Under the pieces are notes generated by a model that was not told the origin of the DNA, ran no database searches, and saw only the letters and a list, made by a program, of their open reading frames with translations. Source: Comamonadaceae bacterium (GTDB lineage Bacteria > Pseudomonadota > Gammaproteobacteria > Burkholderiales > Burkholderiaceae_C). From it: 42,981 nucleotides of DNA. The DNA lies in NCBI GenBank assembly GCA_947375135.1, contig CANCER010000030.1:1-42981 (forward strand). Reading direction: 5' to 3'. The position numbers and the translations under genes were made by a program. This document shows, in pieces, positions 7,968-16,689 of the stretch (position 1 is the stretch's first letter; each line of letters starts with the position of its first letter).

Positions 7968-8720
7968 ATGTGCCTGATTGCCTGGAACTGGGAGCCCGAG
8001 AGTCATACGCCCTTGCTGCTGGTAGCAAACCGTGACGAGTTTTATGCCCGCCCTGCCAAACCATTGCACTGGTGGGACGGCGGACAAGTGCTGGCTGGCA
8101 GGGATATGCAAGGCGGTGGGACCTGGCTGGGTGTGGGACGCAGTGGGCGCATCGCTGCATTGACCAACTACCGTCTGCCTGTGAATGACCCCCGGATAAA
8201 GCCCACGCGCGGAGCGCTCGTAACTGATTTTCTACAAGGGGACTTGGATGCAACCAGCTATCTGGCTATGCTGGTCGCGCGCGCCGATGACTACAACCCG
8301 TTCAACCTGCTGGTGTGTGATGGCCAGCGGCTGATGGGGCTGGAAAGCCGCAGCAAACAGGTGATAAGCATGGCGGCAGGCTTGGGCGCTGTCTCCAACG
8401 CCGACTTTCACACACCCTGGCCCAAAGTGACGCGCTTAAAGTCCGGACTACAGGCACAGTTGCAGGCCAGGCGCACGGAAATGATGGACTTGCTGCCCCT
8501 GTTGCGGGATACCACGCTGGCAATCGACGACGAGTTGCCACAAACCGGCGTTTCTTTGGAATTAGAACGCATGTTGTCTGCCACCTTTGTGACATCTGAG
8601 CACTACGGAACACGCGCTTGTAGCGTAATCACACTGCAACGAAAAAAGCTCATGTTTATTGAGGAAAGTCATGGTCCACGTGGCATGCTTGGAGTGGCGC
8701 AACAGTTTTTCACCATATAA
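7968..8720 (+). CDS. NRDE-family protein (TANGO2-like)
   Basis: 250 residues starting MCLIAWNW with the family signature NRDEFYARP near residue 23 and the expected GGGTWLGVGRSGRIAALTNYR segment. The family (DUF833/TANGO2) starts with Met-Cys and is related to Ntn-hydrolase folds; its biochemical role is unsettled, with links to heme and secretion in eukaryotes. The ATG at 7968 was chosen because MC at the N-terminus is conserved. It follows the Lrp gene by 14 bp and is closed by a strong terminator. Confidence 0.88.
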   Translation: MCLIAWNWEPESHTPLLLVANRDEFYARPAKPLHWWDGGQVLAGRDMQGGGTWLGVGRSGRIAALTNYRLPVNDPRIKPTRGALVTDFLQGDLDATSYLAMLVARADDYNPFNLLVCDGQRLMGLESRSKQVISMAAGLGAVSNADFHTPWPKVTRLKSGLQAQLQARRTEMMDLLPLLRDTTLAIDDELPQTGVSLELERMLSATFVTSEHYGTRACSVITLQRKKLMFIEESHGPRGMLGVAQQFFTI

Positions 8721-8778
8721 ATATCCAGTCCGGGCTTCACTAGCTCTGTTGCGCGCCGTCTAGGTCCACAGACTGTTT

Positions 8779-8811
8779 GCCGCTCGTTGAAAAGCCAGCG
8801 GCATTTTTTTT
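8779..8811 (+). terminator. Rho-independent terminator after the lrp-NRDE pair
   Basis: GCCGCT, a 12-base loop and AGCGGC are followed by A and eight T. Located 58 bp after the NRDE stop codon. Confidence 0.85.
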
Positions 8812-8868
8812 GGGTCTTGCAGAAGCGCAAGCTAGGGCCAATAATATTCTGTGAAGGGACGGTTTCGG

Positions 8869-8885
8869 GGGGGTCTGTGACCCCC
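8869..8885 (+). promoter_or_regulatory. Hairpin in the leader of the HD-GYP response regulator
   Basis: GGGGGTC-TGT-GACCCCC forms a seven-base-pair stem ending 36 bp before the start codon. A palindrome CTTGCGCAAG (8890-8899) follows. No T-run is present, so an RNA or operator element is more likely than a terminator. Confidence 0.4.
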
Positions 8886-8921
8886 ATTACTTGCGCAAGA
8901 GCCCCATATGAAGGCCCAGTC

Positions 8922-10031
8922 ATGAATACATTGGATTCCATCGCAAAGCCAACGATTCTTGTTGTCGACGACACGCCGGATAACCTCACGCTTGTCAGCA
9001 GTCTTCTCAGGAAAGACTACCGTGTCAAGGTCGCTATCAATGGCGAGAAGGCCTTGAAAATTGCCTTTTCAGAGACTCCACCTGACCTGATCCTGCTGGA
9101 TGTGATGATGCCGGTGATGGATGGATACGAAGTGTGTCGACAATTGCGCGCCAATTCACGGACCGCACGCATTCCAATTATTTTTCTGACAGCCAAATCC
9201 GAAGTGGAAGATGAACGCAAGGGCTTGAGTCTGGGTGCTTGCGACTACATCATCAAACCTATCAGCCCGCCTATTCTGGAAGCGCGCGTCAAGACCCACT
9301 TGGCAGCAAAAGCCTATGCCGATTTTTTGACTGACAAGGCTGCGTATTTGGAAAGTGAAGTGGCACGGCGCACGCATGAAGTGACTGCAATTCAGGACGT
9401 CACGATTCAAGCCATGGCTTCTTTGGCTGAAACCAGAGATTCCGATACAGGAAATCACATCCGAAGAACCCAGTTTTATATCAAGGCGCTGACCAGCAAA
9501 CTAAAAAACCATCCTCATTTCAGCGCTTATCTGAGTGACAGCGTTATGGAGATGATTTTCAAGTCCGCACCCTTGCATGACATCGGTAAGGTTGGGATTC
9601 CGGATCGAATCCTGCTCAAACCTGGTCGCTTTGATGTGGCCGAATTCGAAATCATGAAGACCCACACGACTCTGGGCCGTGACGCGATTCAGGCCGCAGA
9701 AAATTCACTCGGGCTTGAAGTGAATTTTTTGTCTATTGCCAAGGAAATTGCTTACGGTCACCAGGAAAAATGGGACGGATCCGGCTATCCCGAAGGCCTG
9801 AAGGGCGAAGCCATTCCCATCTCGGCACGACTCATGGCGGTGGCCGACGTATACGATGCACTCATCAGTCGGCGGGTTTACAAGGATCCCATGTCGCATG
9901 AAAAAGCCATTACCCTTATCGGAGAAGGCAAGGGCTCTCACTTTGATCCCTATATGGTGGATGCGTTTTTGGCGATACAAGATGAGATCAAGGCCATTGC
10001 CATCCGTTATGCCGATCCGGACCCCATTTAG
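8922..10031 (+). CDS. Response regulator with HD-GYP domain (c-di-GMP phosphodiesterase)
   Basis: 369 residues from the ATG at 8922, which begins [17 protein letters not shown]; a longer frame upstream lacks receiver-like sequence. Residues 12-130 are a CheY-like receiver with phospho-acceptor D60 in [13 protein letters not shown]. The rest is an HD-GYP domain with the metal-binding pair H219-D220 in [10 protein letters not shown] and the signature WDGSGYP at 284-290, so a working c-di-GMP hydrolase is expected. No histidine kinase lies nearby. It runs tail to tail into minE with a 4-bp overlap of stop codons. A degenerate relative sits at 31047. Confidence 0.93.
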   Translation: MNTLDSIAKPTILVVDDTPDNLTLVSSLLRKDYRVKVAINGEKALKIAFSETPPDLILLDVMMPVMDGYEVCRQLRANSRTARIPIIFLTAKSEVEDERKGLSLGACDYIIKPISPPILEARVKTHLAAKAYADFLTDKAAYLESEVARRTHEVTAIQDVTIQAMASLAETRDSDTGNHIRRTQFYIKALTSKLKNHPHFSAYLSDSVMEMIFKSAPLHDIGKVGIPDRILLKPGRFDVAEFEIMKTHTTLGRDAIQAAENSLGLEVNFLSIAKEIAYGHQEKWDGSGYPEGLKGEAIPISARLMAVADVYDALISRRVYKDPMSHEKAITLIGEGKGSHFDPYMVDAFLAIQDEIKAIAIRYADPDPI

Positions 10032-10288
10032 TAAGCGTCAGGCAACTCGATTTTGACTTCCAGTATTTCCAAATTATCCTGACGCTCCAGGTTGACCTTG
10101 ATGTCATTGAGATTAATCTTGATGTATTTACTGATCACGGCCACCAAATCTCTTTGCAAATCCGGTAAATAGTCAGGTCCTGAGGCATTGCGACCACTGC
10201 GCTCGTGCATCAGAATCATCTGCAGGCGTTCTTTGGCAACCGTCGCTGTTTTCTTTTTTTCGCCTAGAAAAAATGGAAGAAAAGTCAT
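10028..10288 (-). CDS. minE: Cell division topological specificity factor MinE
   Basis: 86 residues, last gene of minCDE. The N-terminal anti-MinCD region holds [15 protein letters not shown], which in MinE switches between membrane and MinD contact; the C-terminal topological domain ends [15 protein letters not shown]. MinE stimulates the MinD ATPase and drives pole-to-pole oscillation that keeps the Z-ring at midcell. Three bases separate it from minD. Confidence 0.96.
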   Translation of the reverse strand: MTFLPFFLGEKKKTATVAKERLQMILMHERSGRNASGPDYLPDLQRDLVAVISKYIKINLNDIKVNLERQDNLEILEVKIELPDAY

Positions 10289-10291
10289 GGC

Positions 10292-11107
10292 TTATTTACC
10301 TCCGAACAGGCGCTTAAGCAAGCCTTGTTTCGGCGCGTCAATAAAACGTATGGGCATTTCTTCGCCCAGAAAACGTGCTACCAAATCCTTGTAGGCTTCT
10401 GACACATCGCTGCCCTGCAAATGCACCACAGGCACACCTTGATTGGAGGCTTGCAGTACCGATTCGCTTTCGGGAATGACACCAATCAACGGGATGCGCA
10501 AAATGTCGGAAATGTCTTCTAGTGACAGCATCTGTCCCTGGTCCACGCGTGCGGGGTTGTAACGCGTGATCAGGAGGTGTTCTGTAATGGGTGCAGCGCC
10601 TTCCATTGCACGTTTGGTTTTGCTTGCAAGCATGCCTAGAATGCGGTCCGAGTCACGTACTGAAGATACTTCCGGGTTGGTGACTACCAGGGCTTCGTCG
10701 GCAAAGTGCATGGCCATCAGTGCACCGGTTTCGATACCTGCGGGCGAATCACAAACAATGAATTCAAACCCCATCGTGTTCAGATCGGCTAGCACTTTTC
10801 CGACGCCGTCCTGTGTCAGTGCATCTTTGTCACGTGTTTGAGAAGCAGCAAGTACGAACAGGCTTTCACATTGTTTGTCCTTGATCAGGGCTTGATTAAG
10901 ATTTGCTTCGCCTTGAATCACATTGATCAAGTCGTATACGACGCGACGCTCACAACCCATGATCAGGTCTAGATTTCGTAAACCCACATCAAAATCGATT
11001 ACTGCTGTTTTGTGCCCTCGCAATGCTAGGCCGCTTGCAAAACTGGCACTGGTAGTGGTTTTACCTACACCACCTTTGCCGGAGGTCACCACAATGATTT
11101 TTGCCAT
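10292..11107 (-). CDS. minD: Septum site-determining ATPase MinD
   Basis: 271 residues, full length. The deviant Walker A motif SGKGGVGKTT is at residues 9-18, and the C-terminal amphipathic membrane-targeting helix (KQGLLKRLFGGK) is intact. MinD binds the membrane when ATP-bound, recruits MinC to block FtsZ polymerisation, and is released by MinE. It lies 34 bp after minC. Confidence 0.97.
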   Translation of the reverse strand: MAKIIVVTSGKGGVGKTTTSASFASGLALRGHKTAVIDFDVGLRNLDLIMGCERRVVYDLINVIQGEANLNQALIKDKQCESLFVLAASQTRDKDALTQDGVGKVLADLNTMGFEFIVCDSPAGIETGALMAMHFADEALVVTNPEVSSVRDSDRILGMLASKTKRAMEGAAPITEHLLITRYNPARVDQGQMLSLEDISDILRIPLIGVIPESESVLQASNQGVPVVHLQGSDVSEAYKDLVARFLGEEMPIRFIDAPKQGLLKRLFGGK

Positions 11108-11141
11108 GCTTGCGTGTTCTTTCGTTTAATAAATTTAAATT

Positions 11142-11912
11142 CTAATTTTTTAGCGGCTCTATCAACAGTTTGTCCTGTCCGCCTTCGCTGGACAGACGGA
11201 CCTGCGCTGGCTTACCTGCCACATTGGTTTGCAGCGGATTTTCACTGGTTCTGTAAACACCTGCAATTGAGATCAATTCGGGCTCCATACAGAGAGAAAA
11301 AATACGCGCTGACACGTTGCCTCGTGCACCCGCCATGGCTTTACCACGCAGTGGCGCATACACGTGAATATTTCCATCAGCAACAATTTCCGCACCTTGA
11401 TTCACCATGGCCAAGACAACCAGATCGGCACCCCGTGCATAAATTTTCTGGCCCGATCGAATCGGTTTTTCTATCACCATCGTGCTAGGTCCTGCTACTT
11501 CTCGAACAACCTCAACGACTGTTTGTGCCTGGATTTTTGTAATTTTTTTTATTTTGCTGATTTCAGGCTGGACTTGAACCAGACCTGCTTGGATCAGTTT
11601 TTCGGTCCAATGAACCGGTTCTCCACGGAATGCCAAGGGTACCAGTTTGCAAGACCTCAGGCTTTCAAGCAAAGGTCCTGTATTGGTCCATTTTGAGTCA
11701 CGTTCTATAGCATAAAAATCAAGAACGACTGGATCCTCGTCAAAAAAATGGGGGCTTTCTCCCCGTTCGCCGTACTGCTGGCAAAGATCTCGCGCAACAA
11801 CATCCCAGCTTTCCGACTTCAGCAACAGGGCAACCAGCGGTAGCTGGGCACTCTTGATTTCAAAAGTAGCGTTGCTTTGCGCAGGTGCTTTACCGGAAGG
11901 GTGAACGGACAT
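11142..11912 (-). CDS. minC: Septum site-determining protein MinC
   Basis: About 256 residues from the ATG at 11912 ([12 protein letters not shown]). A TTG nine codons upstream (11939) would add MRPQVKLHP and cannot be excluded. The N-terminal FtsZ-inhibiting domain ([17 protein letters not shown]) and the C-terminal beta-helix domain that binds MinD ([26 protein letters not shown] is this region, residues 145-170) are both present. minC opens the minus-strand minCDE operon and is divergent from the GGDEF gene across a 500-bp AT-rich region. Confidence 0.94.
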   Translation of the reverse strand: MSVHPSGKAPAQSNATFEIKSAQLPLVALLLKSESWDVVARDLCQQYGERGESPHFFDEDPVVLDFYAIERDSKWTNTGPLLESLRSCKLVPLAFRGEPVHWTEKLIQAGLVQVQPEISKIKKITKIQAQTVVEVVREVAGPSTMVIEKPIRSGQKIYARGADLVVLAMVNQGAEIVADGNIHVYAPLRGKAMAGARGNVSARIFSLCMEPELISIAGVYRTSENPLQTNVAGKPAQVRLSSEGGQDKLLIEPLKN

Positions 11913-12028
11913 GGGATGCAACTTTACCTGTGGCCTCAATAAAACAGACCAAATCTTACTTGATCGTGGTCCATAAAACAGCTTTCCGGGGTGACAACTT
12001 TTTTGTTTTTTTCGGAGGGGACATGTCC

Positions 12029-12245
12029 TGTCTTCTTATCTTCTTTTTTATAAAAAAAGTAGTAGTAGTAGATAGAGCAAAGTCACTTTATGTGGACAAG
12101 CCTTTTTTTTTGTTTTAAATCAATGACTTAGAGCGACCCAACGCATGTTGGTGAGCGTGTTTCTGGATGTACCTTAAAACTGGATAACTTTTCAATTTTT
12201 GAATAGCCTGTGGATAACTGTCTTGTTGTGCGAAATTTATCCACA
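12029..12245. promoter_or_regulatory. Origin-like module: DnaA boxes, TAG trinucleotide repeat, AT-rich tract
   Basis: The 528-bp region 11940-12467 has no supported gene. Within it are perfect DnaA boxes TGTGGATAA (12209-12217, minus orientation) and TTATCCACA (12237-12245, plus), a one-mismatch box TGTGGACAA (12091-12099) and a two-mismatch box ACTGGATAA (12179-12187). Four exact TAG units (12060-12071) lie between the outermost box and an AT-rich stretch with T and A runs (12029-12058). On the minus strand this reads box, spacer, CTA repeats, AT-rich, the order and polarity of the DnaA-box/DnaA-trio unwinding element as I know it from Bacillus subtilis. A palindrome GGACATGTCC (12019-12028) flanks it. 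Confidence 0.6.
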
Positions 12246-12467
12246 GCTTTGTTCCTTGACAGCGAAAAGTGGCCAACTCTGGTCTTGGCAAAGCTTTTTT
12301 GCATCGGATGTATGGCTTAAAGTGCCCGAAAGGCGGATACTTCCTGCTCGAATAAATGTGACTGATGTCACGTGTTCGTTACATGTTCAGCTATGAAAAA
12401 CATAGCATTTGGGGATGGTTATGCCTAAAAAAAATTTTTTGAAACAGCCCGTCTGGAGCCCGAACAA

Positions 12468-13799
12468 TTGACAGTCCGCACGCTTCTTACGCCCGTGAAC
12501 GAAACAATCACCCATGATCAGGTGGCTGCTGTTCCTGTATACGAGCCTATCCCTGTCCAGGAGTTGCGCATTGCCAGTTCCATACAAGTTGGCGGGCAAG
12601 GCCAGGTGCTGACTCAGGGATTTCTTTTACAAATGGGTCACCTGATTGAGTGTTTCCAACCGGCTCTCGGTTCGAACGATGCGCGGTTTAGCGAGGAGGG
12701 CAAGCAGCTGATCCACGCCTTGAATCAGCACCACCCAGACCTCGCTGCAGTCAAACCCCTGTTGGCGAATTACAGCCACAGCCTGTCCTTTGCGGCGCAG
12801 GAGCAGGCAAAAATTCTGAGCGCATTGCTCAAACTCTTGCATCTGGTTTTTGAAAATATTGGCGATCTGAGCATGGATGAACAATGGCTCAAGGGTCAGA
12901 TGGATGCATTGAAAGCCGCTTCTGCACCTCCCTTGTCCGTACATCGCTTGGACGATGTTGAGAATCTTCTCAAAGCTGTGATCGGCAAACAAAAAGATGC
13001 CAGGCAAAAAGCCTCGCTGGCCCATTTGGAAATGCGCCAGATGTTGGCAGCGTTTATTGACCGCTTGTCGCAAATTTCACAATCGACTGGTTCTTTTCAG
13101 GGGAAGATGGAAGAGAGTGCACGTCTGATTGAGAATGCCAAATCGATTGATGAGATTGCGCCCGTTCTCAAAGACGTGGTGGGCGCGACCCGTAATATTG
13201 CGAATGACACGCTGGCAGCGCGGGACGAGTTACAGTCCATGCGGGCTCAGGCCAACTCGAGACAAGCTGAGATTGTCAAATTGCACCAAGAGTTGGATCG
13301 CATCAGCACCCAATCCCGCCATGATCCGCTGACTGGCGCGCTGAATCGCCGGGGGCTGGAAGAGGCGTTGGACAAGGAAATATCCACGGTACGGCGCCGG
13401 GAAACGCCTTTGAGTGTGGGTTTGCTGGATATAGACGATTTCAAGGCACTGAACGATTCCCTGGGTCATGCCACGGGCGATAGCGCGCTAATGCATCTGG
13501 CGCAGGTGGTACGTGAGTGCATGCGGCCCCAAGATACCCTGGCCCGCTATGGGGGTGAAGAATTCGTCGTACTGTTGCCAGAGACAAGCTTGGAAAAAGG
13601 TGTCGTGGCCGTGACCCGTTTGCAGCGTGAATTAGCCAAACGTTTTTTCATGGCGGGGACGGAAAAAGTGGTGATCACCTTTAGTGCCGGTGTAGCCCAA
13701 TTGAACAATGAAGAGCCGGGGATGGACGCAATCCGACGTGCCGATCAGGCCATGTACATGGCCAAGCGTTTGGGTAAAAACCGTGTCGTCGGAACCTGA
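12468..13799 (+). CDS. GGDEF-domain diguanylate cyclase
   Basis: 443 residues if translation starts at the TTG at 12468, which has GGAG nine bases upstream. The N-terminal 270 residues are an uncharacterised helical region ending in a coiled coil (around residues 240-280). The C-terminal GGDEF domain carries the active motif GGEEF at 362-366 and, five residues before it, the RPQD inhibitory I-site. It should make c-di-GMP with product inhibition. An ATG at 12421 with a much better ribosome binding site (GGGGA) opens a 16-codon frame that an A8T6 tract separates from this one; one extra base would fuse them (see findings). Confidence 0.9.
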   Translation: MTVRTLLTPVNETITHDQVAAVPVYEPIPVQELRIASSIQVGGQGQVLTQGFLLQMGHLIECFQPALGSNDARFSEEGKQLIHALNQHHPDLAAVKPLLANYSHSLSFAAQEQAKILSALLKLLHLVFENIGDLSMDEQWLKGQMDALKAASAPPLSVHRLDDVENLLKAVIGKQKDARQKASLAHLEMRQMLAAFIDRLSQISQSTGSFQGKMEESARLIENAKSIDEIAPVLKDVVGATRNIANDTLAARDELQSMRAQANSRQAEIVKLHQELDRISTQSRHDPLTGALNRRGLEEALDKEISTVRRRETPLSVGLLDIDDFKALNDSLGHATGDSALMHLAQVVRECMRPQDTLARYGGEEFVVLLPETSLEKGVVAVTRLQRELAKRFFMAGTEKVVITFSAGVAQLNNEEPGMDAIRRADQAMYMAKRLGKNRVVGT

Positions 13800-13833
13800 T
13801 CATTGAGAAAAAAACCGGAAAGAAAGAAGCAAC

Positions 13834-14412
13834 GTGGGATATCTAATATGTGGGTTGGTATTGTTTTTAGGCGTGCATTCTGTGCGTATTTTTGCCGATG
13901 GATGGCGCACCCAAACCGTTGCACGTGTTGGTGCGAATGGCTTCAAGGCTGGGTATGCGATGCTGTCCTTGCTGGGCTTTGCTCTCATCGTCTGGGGCTT
14001 TGGAATCGCGCGTGAGACTCCCTCCGTGTTATGGACCCCACCGCATGGCATGCGCCATGGTGCGGCACTGTTCAACGTGTTGGCTTTTGTGTTGCTCGCA
14101 GCCGCCTATGTACCCCGAAACGGCATCAAAGCGCGCGTGCATCACCCTATGGTGTTGGCTGTCAAGACCTGGGCCTTTGCCCACCTCATTTCCAATGGCA
14201 ACCTGGCACACGTGGTGTTATTTGGTGCTTTTCTGGCGTGGGCCGTACTGGACTTCATTAGTGCACGCCGCCGTGACCGCGCGCAAGGCATTCAATACCC
14301 GGCTGGTACCGGCTCAGCGACGGCCTTCACCGTGTTGTTAGGGGTGCTGCTTGCCGCAGTGTTTGCCATGTGGCTGCATGGCCTGCTGATTGGTATCAAG
14401 CCGTTCGGCTAG
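13834..14412 (+). CDS. NnrU family membrane protein
   Basis: 192 residues from a GTG start, 34 bp after the GGDEF gene. The family signature LVLFLGVHSVRIFADGW is at the N-terminus, with five to six hydrophobic segments and the conserved HPMVLAVKTWAFAHLISNG block near residues 108-126. NnrU is associated with nitric-oxide and nitrite metabolism in denitrifiers and belongs to a wider membrane family related to isoprenylcysteine methyltransferase-like proteins; the exact reaction is unknown. Its stop overlaps the convergent DUF2788 gene by 4 bp. Confidence 0.85.
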   Translation: MGYLICGLVLFLGVHSVRIFADGWRTQTVARVGANGFKAGYAMLSLLGFALIVWGFGIARETPSVLWTPPHGMRHGAALFNVLAFVLLAAAYVPRNGIKARVHHPMVLAVKTWAFAHLISNGNLAHVVLFGAFLAWAVLDFISARRRDRAQGIQYPAGTGSATAFTVLLGVLLAAVFAMWLHGLLIGIKPFG

Positions 14413-14618
14413 TGCTCCATAAACCATTGGATGAAGTACTTGGCCACGAAGCCCACCATGCCGAATGCCAGGCCCAGGAAGATGACAAAGGTGCCGAACC
14501 TGCCGGCCTTGGACTCCCAGGCCAGGTGCCCGATGATGAACAGCATGTAGAGCATGAAGCCGCCGACCCCGAAGCTGAGGCCAAAGGTTGCGATCTGTTC
14601 TTCAGAAAAACCAAACAT
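14409..14618 (-). CDS. DUF2788 small membrane protein
   Basis: 69 residues with two hydrophobic helices (roughly residues 11-32 and 42-62) separated by a short loop ESKAGRFGT. The pattern MFGFSEEQIATFGLSFGVGG matches DUF2788 proteins of beta-proteobacteria. Function unknown. Its start overlaps the stop of the upstream DUF2189 gene in a TAATG arrangement, so the two are translationally coupled. Confidence 0.8.
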   Translation of the reverse strand: MFGFSEEQIATFGLSFGVGGFMLYMLFIIGHLAWESKAGRFGTFVIFLGLAFGMVGFVAKYFIQWFMEH

Positions 14619-15469
14619 TAGGATGTACCAAACTGGCTGTCGGGCGCTGACAAGGGTTCACGTGCAGGCAGTTCGGAGGCATCTACCAAATCATGGTAAG
14701 CATGCCAGCTGGCGTGGCCCAGCATGGGCAGCACGGGGATCAACCCCAGCAGCAAAGAGCCCAGCCCCAGCAGGGTAAAAATCATGATGATGCCGGCCCA
14801 GAAGGCCATGGGCATGGGATTGACCAGTACGGCTTGCCAGCTGGTCAGCACAGCCTGCATCAGGGTGACGCGGCGGTCCAACAGGAGTGGCATCGCAATC
14901 ACGCTGGAGGCAAACAAGGGTGCAGCCATCACACCGCCCAAAGCCAACCAGATTTCAAATAGCCAGCCATCCTTTGCCAGCATCACATGGTGCACAAAGT
15001 CCAACGGGTTGTTGATGGGCACAGGTGCCAGCAGGGTGATGAGGGCTGCCGAGGTCATCACCCAGCCGGTTGCAGCAGCTGCGAGCAAGGCGCCGAATTG
15101 CAGCATGCACCAGTAGTCGCTGTCCCACTTGTTGAAATGGCTGTTTTGCCAGTTCAACCAGGTTTTGAGTACGACTGAAAAGTCGGGCTTCTCCCGCCGT
15201 TCGATGGCGCGGCTGAGGGCGTACAGGCTGGTGGCCAGCACTGGTGCAATCACCATAAAACCGGAGAGAGCGCCAGCCAGCAACCAGAAACGGTGGCGGG
15301 CCAAAGCAATGATCGCAATACCCGCAACTGTCAGTACCAAACCATGCAGAATGCTGACCCAGCCCGCCTTGGCAATGTCGCGCCACGCCATGACCAGCCA
15401 TATCAGGGGCTGCATCATGCCCACAGTTCGAACCAGTGGCACATTACTTGATGGAAGGGTGGTGGGCAT
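14618..15469 (-). CDS. DUF2189 family integral membrane protein
   Basis: 283 residues with about six transmembrane segments. The region VMAWRDIAKAGWVSILHG near the N-terminus and the segment GFMVIAPVLATSLYALSRAIERRE match DUF2189, a family of unknown function, often annotated as a putative cytochrome c oxidase-linked membrane protein without solid evidence. It forms a two-gene unit with the DUF2788 gene. Confidence 0.8.
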   Translation of the reverse strand: MPTTLPSSNVPLVRTVGMMQPLIWLVMAWRDIAKAGWVSILHGLVLTVAGIAIIALARHRFWLLAGALSGFMVIAPVLATSLYALSRAIERREKPDFSVVLKTWLNWQNSHFNKWDSDYWCMLQFGALLAAAATGWVMTSAALITLLAPVPINNPLDFVHHVMLAKDGWLFEIWLALGGVMAAPLFASSVIAMPLLLDRRVTLMQAVLTSWQAVLVNPMPMAFWAGIIMIFTLLGLGSLLLGLIPVLPMLGHASWHAYHDLVDASELPAREPLSAPDSQFGTS

Positions 15470-15594
15470 GGTGGTATGAGAGTGAGTCTAGTGCCGCGTT
15501 GATCTTACAGGCTTGATGCTGGTCAATAGCTATGCAGTCTCCAGACACACCCGCCACGCATAATGAACGAGTCCATTTTTAAAGGAAAACCAGC

Positions 15595-15960
15595 ATGCCC
15601 CGTTCCGTACTTGAAGAAGCCAAGTTGCATCCGGCGATTCGCCAACATGTTGCCGAACATGAGGCCGACATTGTGAGGGAGGTGCAGACTGCGATAGCAG
15701 CCCATGCGGTGGTGGTAGTCGGCATGGCTGCCAACCCGTTTCCCAAGAAGGCCCGCAAGGCACTGGACGCTGCGGGCGTACCCTACCGCTACTTGCAATA
15801 CGGCAGCTATTTCCATGGCTGGCGCAAGCGAAACGCCCTGAAAATGTGGACCGGTTGGCCCACATTTCCCATGGTCTTTGTCAAAGGCACGCTGGTCGGT
15901 GGCGCTACTGATTTAGAGGCACTGATTGCCAGCGGTGAACTCAAGGCCTTGTTGGCCTGA
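15595..15960 (+). CDS. Glutaredoxin-fold protein lacking active-site cysteines
   Basis: 121 residues with AAAGGA shortly before the ATG. Residues 39-121 follow the monothiol glutaredoxin pattern: the beta strand AVVVVGM, a helix, then GWPTFPMVFVKGTLVGGATDL, equivalent to the TWPT(F/I)PQ glutathione-binding loop and the GG motif. The position of the CGFS or CPYC motif reads NPFPKKARKAL, and no cysteine occurs anywhere in the protein. It therefore cannot act as a thiol oxidoreductase or hold an Fe-S cluster through its own thiol. Role unknown. Confidence 0.8.
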   Translation: MPRSVLEEAKLHPAIRQHVAEHEADIVREVQTAIAAHAVVVVGMAANPFPKKARKALDAAGVPYRYLQYGSYFHGWRKRNALKMWTGWPTFPMVFVKGTLVGGATDLEALIASGELKALLA

Positions 15961-15980
15961 TTCAGACGGCGCTAAAGCAC

Positions 15981-16499
15981 TTATTGCTTGGGTGGCTGTA
16001 CTGGCTTGGCGTCGGGGTTACTGCGGCGCATATGCGGTTCACCGCCATCGTGCATTCTCATTTTGGCGTGTTCGGCGTCAAAGGTTTTTTTCTGCTCGGC
16101 AGTTAAAGCGGTGTAAAAGGTTTTGGTCGCCTCGGCGCGCTTGTCCATGGCGGCGTCCATCACGGCCATGTGTTCCTTGTGCAGGGCACGCATCTTGTCC
16201 ATGCGCTCAGGCGTGGTGAGCTTGTCCATTTCGGCGCGGTCCGGGCGTTTGGCCATCATGTCGGCCGGCGGCTTCATGGCTTCAGTAAACGCAGTCCATG
16301 CAGTTTCCTGGGAGGCCGTTATTTTGAGCCTGGCTTTGAGGTCGCTCAGGTGCTTGGCGTGCATTTGGGCCATCTTGGCAGGGTCGTGGCGCTGCATCCC
16401 TTCGTGGTCCATCATGCCTTCGCCCATTTGTGCAAAAGCAGTGCTGCATGCTGCAACCATAACACCCGCCACAACCAAAGTTTGAATGCGTTTTTTCAT
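15981..16499 (-). CDS. Spy/CpxP-like LTXXQ-motif periplasmic protein
   Basis: 172 residues. An N-terminal signal sequence (MKKRIQTLVVAGVMVAA) precedes a likely cleavage after AFA at residue 23, though VAAC at 15-18 resembles a lipobox and a lipoprotein is possible. The mature part is helical, Met/His/Lys-rich, with repeated LTXXQ-type motifs (RLKITASQETAW and LTAEQKKTFD). Spy/CpxP proteins are periplasmic chaperones or sensors induced by envelope or metal stress. The high Met and His content and the copper efflux genes 2 kb away make a metal link plausible. Confidence 0.8.
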   Translation of the reverse strand: MKKRIQTLVVAGVMVAACSTAFAQMGEGMMDHEGMQRHDPAKMAQMHAKHLSDLKARLKITASQETAWTAFTEAMKPPADMMAKRPDRAEMDKLTTPERMDKMRALHKEHMAVMDAAMDKRAEATKTFYTALTAEQKKTFDAEHAKMRMHDGGEPHMRRSNPDAKPVQPPKQ

Positions 16500-16637
16500 C
16501 GTTTTTCCTTCTGTTTAGGGTGGTCATCAGCGGACATCGCTCATAACCTGCAGGCAGTGTGCGCCGCCTGTGTAACGGCCCTGTGGTGATGGGAAAAGCC
16601 TTTGTAAAGTTGTCCGAAAAGCGGTGGTGCGCTTGGG

Positions 16638-16665
16638 TTGACAATACGGCCTGTGCCGCTATTCA
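16638..16665 (+). promoter_or_regulatory. Putative sigma70 promoter of rdgC
   Basis: TTGACA (16638-16643) and TATTCA (16660-16665) with a 16-bp spacer, ending 24 bp before the rdgC start codon. Confidence 0.5.
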
Positions 16666-16689
16666 GTGGTGTGAAGAAGAAGGAATGCT

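Noticed and set aside
8663..8690. CACGTG-containing sequence in the NRDE gene as a further parS site
   Set aside because: The flanks of GGTCCACGTGGCAT match parS poorly (about four mismatches in the 14-bp palindrome).
12360..12385. TGTCACGTGTTC as a parS site near the origin-like region
   Set aside because: Only the CACGTG core is shared; arms are not symmetrical.
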